This document shows positions 43,292 through 54,530 of a stretch of 64,000 nucleotides of DNA, one piece after another. The position numbers and the translations under genes were made by a program. A model generated the notes under the pieces. That model saw nothing but the letters and a program-made list of their open reading frames with translations. It was not told the DNA's origin and did no database searches. The DNA comes from Nectonema munidae (lineage: Eukaryota; Nematomorpha; Nectonematoida; Nectonematidae): the NCBI GenBank assembly GCA_030549495.1, contig JAUIRK010000306.1, positions 248,001-312,000 on the forward strand, in the 5' to 3' direction. How positions within the stretch are numbered: position 1 is the first letter of the stretch; every line of letters begins with the position of its first letter.

Positions 43292-43708
43292 TTAAACTGG
43301 ATCTCTGATGAGTTGACGGATCTGAGGACCATCAAAAATGCCAGCTTTCAACTTTTCCATGGTCAATCCTGGAAAAGCCTGGCACAAGTAAGTGAAGCAG
43401 TCACCATCTTTGTCCATAGCCTTGCTGAACTGCTTGATTAAGCCGAGCTTGATGTGCAGCGGTGGTAAGAGTATTCTGTCTCTGTCCACCAGAGGGTCGT
43501 TGATGACGTTCCTTTCTTTGCATGGCACCAATTCCTCCCGAACAGGCCAGTCCTTCTTCGTGTAATGCTGAGCACGGTCCCTACTATCCCACATGCACAG
43601 AAAAGATGGGTACTTGGTGAAGCCAGACTGTTGTCCCAACAAAAAGTTCATCATTTTCAGGTCAACACAAATAAACCATTTATGCTGATCATAACCAATT
43701 TTCTCCAA
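43292..43708 (-). pseudogene. Fragment of a widespread uncharacterised repeat-encoded protein
   Basis: The 138-residue open frame reads GYDQHKWFICVDLKMMNFLL, SGFTKYPSFLCMWDSRDR, HYTKKDWPVREELVPC, LLPPLHIKLGLIKQFSKAMD and GIFDGPQIRQLIRDPV. I recognise all these blocks from a family found in many copies in arthropod and hydrozoan assemblies (LCxWDSRDRxxHY, LPPLHIKLGLMKNFVKAMD, GPQIRxLxxD). It has no agreed function that I know. The frame is open, but the flanks show no continuation, so the copy is a fragment. The lone methionine at the start is not necessarily a real start. Confidence 0.65.
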
Positions 43709-43975
43709 CTTCTTCTAAAATGCTCCACACATGCGTACATGTGAACAAAAATGTAAAAAACGACATGTGGCCATATCTCAAAAACTTGACCTGATTGAAA
43801 AAAACTAATGTGAGTTTTGGATTCAGCGCATCAGATTCGTCCTAAATCAGCTTAAAAAATGCAGACAACAAATTTGTTGTTGACCAGTGTTATCATTGAT
43901 GATTTAGGAATACAACAAATTATTTGAAACAAAAATAGTTTTGAAATAACTAAAGGTAAATATAAAAGATTTCAG

Positions 43976-44410
43976 AAAGACGAAGGATTACAAGACGTAA
44001 AAATGCAACACCTATTTTTTACAACAACTTGAAAACAAAAAATAAGATTCATCATTACTATTATCATGAACAAAATAAGATGAAGCAGAATGTGCAGACG
44101 AGTTTGAATCAGAAAAAAACTGAAAATGATGCTAGTAAGTTTAGTAATTAAGTTTATTGATAAAATATTAATTAATATTTTCATCATAATTTATGAGCAC
44201 TCTTTCAGCAGGATGAAAATGAAGAATTTTTGATTAAAAAAAATTTATTCAGTTTGGAGAGAGGTATTGGAGACAAAAATGAATTGAGTGTGTTCAAAGG
44301 TGGTAGAAAACTTGATGGAGCCAAAAAGCCAAAACTGTGGGATAGCTTCCAGCATTTATACAATCAAAAGAATATATATAATATATGTTTATTTATTAAT
44401 AAAATACATA
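43976..44410 (+). other. Candidate two-exon gene fragment, unknown
   Basis: A first segment at 43976-44134 follows TATAAAAGATTTCAG and ends A|GTAAGT. It encodes RRRITRRKNATPIFYNNLKT and a Lys/Gln-rich tail. After a 63-base intron, 44198-44410 continues in compatible phase and reads LFQQDENEEFLIKKNLFSLE and GIGDKNELSVFKGGRKLDGA, then KKPKLWDSFQHLYNQK, ending before GTAAGTATA. The second segment has a coding-like composition; its acceptor (TTTATGAG) is weak, with a better TTTCAG 14 bases later that would break the frame. No family recognised. Confidence 0.3.
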
Positions 44411-44469
44411 GTAAGTATAAATTTCAGTTTAATGTACAAAAGATGTTATGAAAAAAAAATTTTCGGGAA

Positions 44470-45420
44470 CTAACAAGAAACAATTTTGAGAACAGTTTTT
44501 GTAGTCAAATGAGTTAAAATTTTTTATTATACAATTTTTGAAAGTTTTGCATGATAGATTTTTAATATAATAATTGGAGATGTAATCGTTCCACACTTTG
44601 ATTGCTCTATATTTAAGCGTTTTTTAGAACTTGGCATTCTAACAAAATCAGTTGTTACTCTTGAAGTTTATATATGTCATCAACTCTGAGTAAGCACTTT
44701 TCAGCTTAGATGTTATTTGAATCCGTTTTAAATATTTTTTTAAATGTTCGATTTTGAATGCATTTTATTTTATTCAAATTAGAATAGCCCCAGTTAATAA
44801 TGCTATAATAGCAATGTGGTAAAAAAAGTGCTTTATATACCATAAGTTCGCTTTACTTAAGTTTCTTTTACTGGCTAACAATTTCCAGCAAGTTTTTCTA
44901 AACACTCATCTCTATGGCATTCCTATGCCTAAGAGATGAAAAAATTCAAGCTGTAAGTATATGACATGTACATTGTACATGTATGTGTGTGTGTATAATA
45001 GTTGAGACAATATAAAATTATCTCCATGCTATATATTATATAAGTGTCAGCTTTCGTAAAGTGAATATATCGAAAGAAATTTTACTTTTGTTACCTATAT
45101 ATTGTAATACTTATAACGGTTCCACAGATAATTGTACTGCAAGTACTTAAATTTTAAATGTGTTAAAACGGTATTTATATTCGAATGTAGGTAAAATGCC
45201 CCCAATTGGTAAATAGGTAAAAATGCCCCGACCGCATAATATTCAGAAATTTTAAAACCTATCTAACTTGAATCTAGGTCACACTGCCAAGTTACAGGGA
45301 CACTTTAAATTCTGGATTTAGAACATGAAGCTAAAAATCAAAGAGTTATATAAATTCGACTAATATTCATTATTAAGATTCTATGGTGTCAGAAAATAAT
45401 TTATTGTTATCTTATCAAAG
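44470..45420. other. No gene seen
   Basis: AT-rich spacer with a short (GT)n/ATGTACAT microsatellite near 44965-44998 and a GGTAAAATGCCCC / GGTAAAAATGCCCC direct pair at 45190-45230. Confidence 0.4.
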
Positions 45421-45429
45421 TTAAAAAGG

Positions 45430-46745
45430 CTTTGCTAACGATTTTCAAGATGGATGTTATGGCCAACACCTTTTAAAAAGTCCTCAAGTTATACTTCACC
45501 AGCAGTGTATCTGTTGCACAAATTTTGTAGTCTTTTCTGTTGTTGCTGATGAACATGCTTAGTTCTTTTTCTTATGGCATTCCCAGTGCCATGTTGTCGA
45601 ATTTTGGCCTTAGCATTGGTTTGCTCCATCCGAAGATACTTGACTGTACGCCATATTGGAGGATGAGTGATGCCTACTAATGCACTTAACCTACTGTTCC
45701 AACCTTCGCAGACATTGTTCGTCTGAGGATTGCCGTTTCAGTTTGTTCATGTACATTTCAAATTTGAGGTGAGGAATGTAGCCAATGCGTAGTTGATCTC
45801 CATGGTTTCCAGCTCTATTGCGCTATCGTTAGGTTCTACTAACCTAGGTAGCATTGACGTAGCTGAGAAGTTCTGCTTCAGGATGTGCACCATCACGTAA
45901 CCATTTGTAACCAAGCAAGACATCATCTACAGGTAGAAATACTAAACCTTCCATCATGCCACAAAAGTGTTCAAAGTCAATGCCATAACGGTATCGACTT
46001 ACTAGTCCCAATTACTTAATTTTACGCCATGTTGACTGAATTAGGTGATAGAAACAGGCTCGAACTTGAGTAGCATTTCCAAGAACAGATTAGATAGCCT
46101 GTATTGCACTGCTTTCAAAATCACACTTTATAGTAACCAGATCCACTTCCTGTTCTAGTTGCTCACAGCGATGAAGAATAACTCGCAGAAGTTCCTCATA
46201 TGTATCTTAAATTTTTCGTTGAAGAAAGGCATTTACAAGTGGAACAGTGACTTCTCCAAGTTAAGCGTGGATCACATACAGCTGTAGAAATCCTGGAGAT
46301 GCCATTGCAAAACACCCATCCATAAACTACGTCTCTGCAGCAGCCAGTTTCATCAAATGATTAATTATTATCTTTCGCATACACAATCATATGGGAGTTC
46401 GTGTCTGGGCCGTTGTCATACAGCAAGAAACGTCTTGGATTGTCTTATCTCGGTCAATCACTAGATCATGGAGGGTCAGTGGTTCTGCTTAAAATTTGTG
46501 TCATTTGATCAAGTTGCTGCACAGTCTGAGAAAAGATATTGGCTGGCTTGTCTTTTGTGTTTTTAGCCCTGTCCTTCATAACATTACGAGCTTTGCAGAT
46601 TTAAATCTTCGTTTCATCTGGTTCGTGGTCATGGTTTGATAGGAGGATAGGATTGTTAGCAACATGTGATTCTTGCTTTGAAGCCGCTAGTTTGACCAAC
46701 ACATTTCCAGAACATATAGCCTTCATATTGACCACCGTTGTTAGA
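45430..46745 (-). pseudogene. MULE transposase with FLYWCH-type linker, heavily broken
   Basis: Reading the minus strand from 46745 down: SGNVLVKLAASKQESH and NHDHEPDETKI (tail of a FLYWCH finger), CKARNVMKDRAKNTKDKPAN, then WMDGCFAMASPGFLQLYVIH (core start, usually WxxDGTFxxAPxLFxQLYxIH), EELLRVILHRCEQ, VDLVTIKCDFESSAIQAI (second acidic block), and HPPIWRTVKYLRMEQTNAKA. This is the block order of Mutator-like transposases. There are many frame changes. It is likely related to the 9.1-9.8 kb fragment. No terminal inverted repeats found. Confidence 0.7.
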
Positions 46746-46959
46746 TGTTATAATTTCAATAAGGAAGTGAGATTCGTTATTATTGTTCAGATCGGATAAA
46801 TTTTCGTGTCTTAACGAACTTTGATTTTCCCAAATTCAAACTGGAATACTTACGGGAGTTGTTAAAGCTGCTCAATGCTGTACCGCGAATAAGGTGAAAA
46901 AAATTAAGTTTTTGGATAGATAACAACCAAAAAAAAATTTCTTTCTTTGATTAGCTAGT

Positions 46960-47291
46960 CAGTGCTTCTCTAACAGTGCCCGCGGCGTACTGGTGCTCTC
47001 TTGAAGATATCCAGGTGCGCCATGAAAGGTATCGATGTAAACCCTAAGAGTAAACCTAAGCGATTCTTAACAAGGGCTGCACGCACCCACGCTGGGTGCG
47101 AGACAACATAACAGAAGGTGCAAAAAAAACAATCAAATATTGAACAACACATGTAGTATGTACGTCTTTATATTTTTAATTTTAAAATTTTTATGACCGA
47201 TTTTTCTATAGCAATTTCAATGGTGCGTCCCAAAGTTTCAGTTATTTCATAGTTGCGCCCTAGGGTAAAAAAGTTTGCGATTCTCAGAGCT
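46960..47291. mobile_element. hAT-type non-autonomous element
   Basis: The left end CAGTGCTTCTCTAACAGTGC and right end AAAAAAGTTTGCGATTCTCA fit the CAGTGGTTCTCAAACTTTTTT type of hAT terminus in opposite orientation. The inside is less AT-rich (GGGCTGCACGCACCCACGCT) and non-coding. Flanking 8-base duplications are not clear. Confidence 0.45.
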
Positions 47292-47299
47292 TAGAAGAA

Positions 47300-48470
47300 C
47301 AGAAGTAAATAGATGAACGATTATCAAAAACAAATTATAAAGCAAACCATAATGGACACCAAACATACTAAAATAATGACAGATATTGCTTCAATTACCT
47401 ATCTCAAAATGGACCCGAAAGGGTAACAAAAGAATTTATGTCTGAAACTCAACCGTAAAACAAGTAAAGTAATATGGGAATTCTACTCTAAAGCCTAGCA
47501 AATCTCTATAAAAAAGATGTAAAATTGGTAATCATCAAAATTATTGGTAGAGCGAAATGCTTTTTGTCCGCCCCTCCCTCTTGAATTCACATTTGAGCCC
47601 CCCTCCCTCCCACTGTCTAAGATTTTGCAACGTATCTGAATGTTGAGAATAGTCCTTAAAAACCGCTTTGAATGCGATCTTGGTGAATTGAAGTTAATGT
47701 TGTTTCGCGAAAGGGCATTAAGCGAATATTGCGAACGCATTTTCATTTTATCTGTGGCGCGCGTTATAACATCACATCACAAAAGGATTCTAATGAATGG
47801 TCTCCTCTTATTGTTATTAATGCTGTTATTTATATTCCTTATCATCTCCATCAGAGTGTAATTTAAGTAATATGCTTAAAGGAATACAATGGTGTTTTAG
47901 CACTTCTGTTTTATAAAATCTCGTGTAACTCGATAATACAACCTCGCCGTAGTGCTTGTTTTTCTTATTGATAGCGTGTATGTTGCGCACTGACGAATCA
48001 TATCTCATTCTTATCTCGATGCCCATCCTTTACGGCGTTTAATATGAGGGAGTAGTGTGCATTTTAATATATGGAACCAAGTCTTGTTTTACATCCATGT
48101 TTGTTTAAAAGAAAATGCTAAACGCATACAACAAAAAATGTTAAATGTTTCGCCACTTTCATAGTCACCCCTTTTTCACTATACCGCGTAATTTTACCAG
48201 ATTTGTGGATATCGACTTTTTAATTACAAATAAAGAACCCATAATTACGAAAATCTTACGTGTGCATGATATGAGAGATTTCCTTACACTCACTTAGGCA
48301 TGGGTTTATTAAATTTTATCGTGTTTTTGTAATGATTTTTATAAAACTTGAATCGGACAATTTTTAATTGATTATTTACTTGAGACCCATTCTGCTTAAA
48401 AGGGTTAACCCCTTAGGACGAGAATTTTTACGACTAATTGTCTGCTTTTTCAATGCAATTTTATTTTATA
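47300..48470. other. No gene seen; TTAA palindrome near right edge
   Basis: No domain-bearing frame was recognised in this stretch. At 48405-48420, AAAAGGGTTAACCCCTTAGG is a near palindrome centred on TTAA, which could be two abutting piggyBac-type ends, but nothing further supports this. Confidence 0.35.
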
Positions 48471-48590
48471 TACAGTTGAACTTGTCTAAACCGAAGCTGA
48501 AGTAAACAAGCAATTTTTTTCGGTTTATTGAAGTCAAAGTTGAGAGAGTGAGTACAGTTGTGAATTTACTCAAATCAACGTTCGAACGTT

Positions 48591-50240
48591 CTAATTAGAT
48601 ATCCACTTCCCACTATTCTGCTCAAAGCCGGTATAAACTACCTTCTTGATATAAACACCCATAATGCTCACACATTGACCTATAGAAATAGTAAATAGTG
48701 TGTGATAATTTTTATTGAAGTGTGAATTATTTAAAGAAAAATATTTGTTCAAAGTTGTTTGTTTGAAACTGAGTTTTTTCTTAATCAACTCTAATTCTGC
48801 TTCTTGTAAAATTTTAGAAACAGCTTCGTACATCCTTGTTTTTGATGTATTCAAAACAAATTTTTTAACATCATGCATCATTGAAACCACATCTTCAATA
48901 GTGATAGAACTTTCCGTGGTAGTATCCTGGCTACTTAAGCTTGAAGTCGAAGAATTTTCGTTTTCTAAATGCTCTTGCAAGGTAACTTCTTCCCAATCAG
49001 AGGAATCATTTTCAATGTGAATATTTTTGTCAATATTAATATATTGTTGCAAATCTAAATCAGTTTCAGTGATCTGTGATACTATTGTTGAGAGATCCTG
49101 CTCTTCTATTTCCAAATTTTGATCAAAACTAGTTTCTCTGGTAAACCCACAATAATAGAAGCACGAAGTAATGGTTGAAATTTTAACCCAATTTCATGCT
49201 TCCTTGATCCAAAATATGGCAACAAAGTGACTGTTTTAGCAAGAACATTTGCATTCTGAAAACTTTCCATTTTTGCAATAATGTGCGAATTCAGTTGCTT
49301 TCTGTAATTTACTTTAAAAGAGCGAATAATTTCGCGATCTAATGGCTGCAAACATGAAGTGGTGTTTGCAGGTAAAAACTTTAACACTGCATTATCAAGT
49401 TCTAGCAAAGTATGTGATTGAGCATTATCAAGAAACAGCAAAATGTTTCTTTGTTGTCTCTTCATATCTTTATCAAGTGATTGAACGCATTGAACAAAAA
49501 TTTTAGACGTCATCCACCCATTTTTATTATGCTCCCATCTCACTGGAAAATCTTTGACTTTAAGTGAGTTAAACATCGCGGTTTTTTTTTATTTCCCTAT
49601 TACCAATGGAGAAAGTTTTTCGCCTGTTTGATTACAAGCAAGCATTATAGTTAGACGGTCTTTAGAAGTTCTTCCACCCTTACATTTATCACCCTTTACG
49701 GCAAGTGTTTTGTAGGCATAGAACGAAAATAAAACGCCGTTTCATCACAATTAAAACATTACAATGCTCATAGTCTTTACATATTGAGTCAATTCTTTTT
49801 TTAAAATTAGTAACATCATTCAAATTCACAACATTACTTTCTCCAACAACTCAAAACACTTTTGTAGAGTGTCTGGCTTTAAAAGAGTCTAACCATCCTG
49901 TGGATGCTTTGAATTCGGTGAACCCTAATTCTTTTGCCTAATTTAAAGCTTTATCACAAATTATAGGACCAGAAATACTGATCTTTTTCGCCCTTGCTTT
50001 CTGAAACCATGTCCATGTAAGATCATTGATTTCTTCATATTTAGATTTAACTGTACATCTTTTTTTGTCCTTGGGAACATAATTTTCGAAATGAGATGAA
50101 TAGGAATTTTGTTTTTTCAAGATGTCTGATACGGTACTCACTCCAATACCATACTTTTTGCTGAGGCATTTCAATGTAGCATTGATTTTAAAGAGGCATC
50201 TAAATTTAGCTCTATAACGCTTTTTTATAGGTGGAGACAT
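48591..50240 (-). pseudogene. Tigger/pogo transposase, broken (second family)
   Basis: The minus strand from 50240 reads MSPPIKKRYRAKFRCLFKIN with a helix-turn-helix (CLSKKYGIGVSTVSDILKK), then WTWFQKARAKKISISGPII, GWLDSFKARHSTKV, NCDETA (first Asp, after a frame change), SKDRLTIMLACNQTGEKL, NILLFLDNAQSH (second Asp), PANTTSCLQPLDREII (third Asp) and the pogo tail FKQTTLNKYFSLN in the last segment. Stops or shifts lie near 49938, 49800, 49730, 49590 and 49110. It is clearly a different family from the 5-7 kb Tigger. Confidence 0.85.
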
Positions 50241-50484
50241 ACAGGTAAGAAAAACTTGAAAACAGAAGGAAAGAAATTGTATGAAATCAAATAAAGTATT
50301 TACGTCAAATTTATGTAATGTAGAATGAAAGTAGATTTTTTACTCACTATTAAACTTATGTTCAATTTCCTGTGCAATCTCTATGCCTTTATCATACACA
50401 TTCTTTTTCTTTGTATTGTTTCAATTTTGTGAAATCTTTAATCACTATATTTTAACATCATGTGTTGTCTGCCACACATTGATT

Positions 50485-50637
50485 CAGTGGCGTAGCCAAA
50501 AAATGGAAGTTGGGGGGGGGGGGGGCATGCAAGGAAGTTGGGGGGGAGGGGGGAGGGCAAGCATATTGGAAATAAAATTATTTGGGGGGGGGGGGGCACT
50601 GCCCCCTTGCCCCCCCCCCCCTCTGGCTACGCCACTG
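50485..50637. mobile_element. 153-bp hAT MITE with 8-bp target duplication and G/C tracts
   Basis: CAGTGGCGTAGCCA at the left is exactly inverted as TGGCTACGCCACTG at the right (one base between). CATTGATT occurs immediately outside both ends (50477-50484 and 50638-50645), the 8-bp duplication of hAT elements. The inside carries several G-runs (50503-50522, 50539-50560, 50584-50596) and a C-run at 50611-50620, so it can fold on itself. It lies inside the second Tigger. Confidence 0.9.
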
Positions 50638-51524
50638 CATTGATTGCGTATCAATTTTCAATGCTAACAGTCGATTCATAGCAAAGCAAGTCTACTGTCA
50701 TTTTCATCATATCTTGTTCTAGAGGGAAACGGAAAACAAAAACACAGTGCATTAGAAAACTATTATGGCTTAAAAGATGGCAAAGTGCTTATGAATGTTT
50801 CGATTTTTGCAAGATTTCTATACATGTAAACGGCTTGTTCTGTTTTTCAAACTGTTTCGGTATTCAGAATACACAAGTTTCGGTTTTCAAAATACTTTAT
50901 ATATTTATTTTCATTGAAGGAATTCGGTGGCATGTGAAAGTTACGGTATTCTTAAGTTTTCTGTTTATTCAAGTTTCGGTTTCAACAAGTTAACTGTATA
51001 TAAATTTTCCTATGTAAACTCTAAAATTGCGCCATAATTTTGAAGCACTTTTTTACCAGAATTGTTGTTGTTTTAGCAGCATAAATTTTGCAACACAATG
51101 AGCGATTCATGCGTTTGATTGAACTAAACTTTGGAGCCTGAACGTGAGCCTTTCTATTCTTATCTTATGTATAGTGCGCGAACCTACCCAAGATGTATTT
51201 ATACGATAACATTGAGAAGCAGTAGTGTGTTATAAGTACATTCGACTTGTTTATTACATATCCCTTTCTGTATGCACGCTGCTGATATCACAAAAGCTCT
51301 AATACAATAATTAGGCTTTTTATGCAAGTAGTAGTGAGATTAATCCCGCGTTATTCTAACATTTTGTATGCGTAGGCAGAAAATAGGCTAATTGAAAAGC
51401 TTACTTACTTTATTGATTTAATATCCTTTATTATTTTTCAAATAGAGAAGCTAAATAAACGAATTATTCATATCTGCAAAATAAACAACTCCAATAACTA
51501 CTTGTTCTCTTCTACCAGCGCGCC

Positions 51525-51816
51525 ATGGATATTTTTAATGCTATTCAAAGTGGTGATATTGGAAAAATCAAGTCTTTGGTGAAAGAAGGGGTAAACGTGA
51601 ATACCAAAAATGAAAATGACTTATCCCCCCTCCAACTCGCCACAAATACACTTTCAACTGATCTCGTCAAAACTCTTTTAAAATCTGGAGCTTCTCCCGA
51701 CATTCAAGACGAAAATGGAAAAACACCTTTAAATGTGGCAGCGTCCAAAGGATCTCTGGATATAGTAAAATCACTAATTAAAGCTGGAGCTAATGTCGAC
51801 ATTAGTGATAACACAG
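51525..51816 (+). CDS. Ankyrin-repeat protein, first coding exon
   Basis: The ATG lies in a strong context (GCGCCATGGAT) and opens a frame of 97 codons. Residues 1-33 form a capping repeat (MDIFNAIQSGDIGKIKSLVK, GVNVNTKNENDLSPLQLAT). Residues 34-66 and 67-97 are two more ankyrin repeats with TPLNVAASKGSLDIVKSLIK and GANVDISDNTG. Ankyrin repeats bind other proteins, so the role depends on the missing part. The exon ends CAG|GTATTT in phase 1, exactly at a repeat boundary as usual in ankyrin genes. Beyond it the frame runs on for 37 codons of intron. No downstream ankyrin exon was found in the remaining 12 kb, so the gene either continues outside or was truncated. Confidence 0.8.
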
Positions 51817-53940
51817 GTATTTCCTTCTATGATACTATTTTTGCGATTTTGTTTCTTTTGAATCTGAACACACCCGCCATCCTTTTTGAAACGAATAAGG
51901 TAAAGTATGTATTTAAAGTAATACCTTGAGTTTTTTTTATTAATCCCATCGTCAGTTTTAAATTCTTGATTACCCATTTACGACCGAACAAAGCAGACGA
52001 CTTTAGTAATTACTATTTAATTTCACTGAAAGTAAGAATTCGTCTAGTTCCCTTTGGGAACATTGGCCTAAAATATGTAAGGTACTTTTATATCAAATTT
52101 CTGTCGTAAGCTTTCCTTGAGTTTGAATATATCCAGACTCGGGTGCATCGATATATCGGCAACTTATCACTATCAGCTATATATACTTTCGGATATCGTT
52201 GAGAGTAATTTGACAAATCAGTATGAGTTGGTACAACAAAAACTTCTACTTCTGGCATACTACGTTACTTGTTTGTTTTTTTACTTCTATGAATTTTATG
52301 AATACTAGAAAATTGAATCTAGTACAGATGACATTTAATATATTATTTTGTGCAAACTGCAAAACACATTGACAAGATAAAAAATTTGCCTTTGTCTATT
52401 TTAAAATTATTTTACCTATAAAAGTTACAAATTTGATAAGTATCTGAAAAAGGAAATGTTTTATTGGAATTATTTCAATATGTTATTATATAATATACGA
52501 CTTAAAATATGCCTAAAAATAATAGCTCCTTGTAATTAAAGTATTATTGCCAAGACCTTCCATCTAAGTTGTCTATGTTTCTCTATTAGTATATAACTAA
52601 TTTTAAAAAGATAATAATTTGCTTATTATACTATGCTTTAAATTTTAACTTAATTGATCGCTTTTCAATTGCTTTGTTTATCTCTTATAATTTATATATA
52701 ATATTCATAAATACAATCCTTCCAATATATCATATATATCGGTGGCTATGTCGGTTATCTCTAACTTATTTGTGTCATCCTAATCCAAACTGAAGGGTAA
52801 AGAATGTCAGGCATAATCTAAATACACATCATCTACACAGGCCGTTTTTTAAGTGAAGGATCCATGGCTGCGTCTCAGGGGGTCCGTGAACAGTTTTTCA
52901 TTTTTGTAAAAAAACAAAATGAGTGAAAATAGTCAGACAATTTGTACGTCTAAAAATAAGTGAAACAAAAAGCCAACCTTTAATTAAAGTTGGAATGAAT
53001 AGTATGATGTGGCTTTGTTTCTTTTCTTCATTAAATTTGCGTAAAATTTCCTTTGCTTGCACTATTTCATTTTAGATAAAATAATTTATGAGCACATTGT
53101 TTAACTTTAAGCTTTTTTCACATTGAAAAGATGTATTTTAAAATATTCCTTATTAAAAATGAAATAAACAAATTATTTGATTTTCTTCAAAGTGTGTCAA
53201 TTCTGAGCATAAGCATTTGGTGATAACATCAAAATTTGCTGTGCAACAAGTAGCAAGAAACATTTTCCTTGAAAAAAGAAAAACCACCATTTCTGCATAG
53301 TAGCATTTTTCAAGAAATTTACTTATCTTAGCAGTTATCATTTGATTATATGAAATTTTGCTCTTGAAACAAAACTTTCTTGTCCACTAAAACAGATCTA
53401 ATGATCCGATTACACTCTTAAATCTTGTTGGTTTGAAATCCTGCATTTTATTAATGGATAATACATGTGTCGTAGTCAGCTGCAAAATGTACGTATTTTC
53501 AGTAATGCTTTTCAACATTTGAAAAGACATGTTGACTTTTCATAACAGATTTGAAATTTGTTTTGGTTACGTTCGATCTATGCAGATTTACCTCTTTGCG
53601 ATATCAATAAATGTCATTTTTCTACTAAATGATTAGAAGGTATCATGCTAAATATTCTCCTAAATTTAGTTTTTCTTATGATCAACCTTAATTTTTTTTC
53701 AATTATCAAAATCGCAACTACAAAAAAAGTTACCGATTATGCGTTTCGGTGAACCTTGACTGAAAAAGTTATAATAATATTAGTATAAATAATATTATAT
53801 ACAATAAAAATCCATAATTTTTAAAAATAATTTCATTCCATTTTTTGCTCCATAAAAAAGATGAATCTAGAAGTTCTTTGGTTATACGCCAAGTTCTGAG
53901 GAAGATGCACTATTCTTTCGTTAATATGCGCATGTTGGGA
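51817..53940. other. Likely intron of the ankyrin gene, nothing recognised
   Basis: AT-rich. A patch at 52850-52905 (GGATCCATGGCTGCGTCTCA and GGGGGTCCGTGAACAG) is a repeat-like block of higher GC, but has no visible ends. Short frames have no domain. Confidence 0.4.
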
Positions 53941-53944
53941 TCAG

Positions 53945-54345
53945 AAAAACCTACCGCATATTAAGTGAGCGCGCATTTTATCATCCGTCATGTCCCCCAT
54001 CTTGGATCTCGCCTGAGAACGAGAAAGATATGAATATGCGAGAAACCGCGAATAATTATATACAAAAATACTAGTGTGTACACGAAGAGGAAAGCATTTT
54101 TTTACAATATTTTATTCCACTTCATGGGAAAATCATCCATCATCCTCTGTACAGGCTTGGTCGTAGCAAGGGCTCGTAGTTTATGCAAAATGCGATTCAG
54201 ACGAGGCGGGACATTCAAAATTGTGGACGCGCATCTTCCCGTGTCGAATTGGCTCGACTCGAAAATCATACAAAATGTTTTTTGGGCGTCCAAGATGCTG
54301 CCGCATATTAACCGATTCGCATATTATCCGAGCGCATTTTAGCGG
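53945..54345. repeat. Pair of CGCATATTAA...GAGCGCATTTT blocks
   Basis: CCGCATATTAAGTGAGCGCG-CATTTTA at 53948 and CCGCATATTAAC with GAGCGCATTTTAGCGG at 54301-54345 are direct copies about 355 bp apart, enclosing a GC-richer stretch (GTCGTAGCAAGGGCTCGTAG, CGACGAGGCGGGACATTCAA in part). Open frames here are on both strands and match no family. It may be a non-autonomous element. Confidence 0.35.
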
Positions 54346-54530
54346 AAGATGGGTGTATATTTCAGAGAAATGAATAAAGCTCAAGTGATGATGAAGTAAG
54401 GAGTGACGAACTTGATCATTTTACATCTGAAAGTTTTTTTTCAAAGGATAATCCATTAATGTCGACTTGATCTACATCTGAAATAAAAAGCAAGTATCGT
54501 TCTGAAAATTTTATAAAAGACCGTGTAGGC

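Larger units (their letters stand above)
48473..50996 (-). mobile_element. Second full-length Tigger/pogo transposon with TIRs
   Basis: The left end TA|CAGTTGAACTTGTCTAAACC and the right end, read inward, TA|CAGTTAACTTGTTGAAACC agree over about 35 bases apart from one indel and a few changes, with TA on both sides. At 2524 bp, and with transposase remnants on the minus strand, it has the normal size. A 153-bp hAT MITE is inserted at 50485-50637, in the 5' region of the element. Confidence 0.85.

Noticed and set aside
51817-51929. Extension of the ankyrin ORF by 37 residues
   Set aside because: The reading becomes hydrophobic and AT-driven straight after a CAG|GTATTT donor that sits at a repeat boundary, so it is intron.
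54102-54384. Three overlapping frames with mixed composition near 54.2 kb
   Set aside because: They overlap on both strands without any recognised family; the GC-richer repeat explains their openness.
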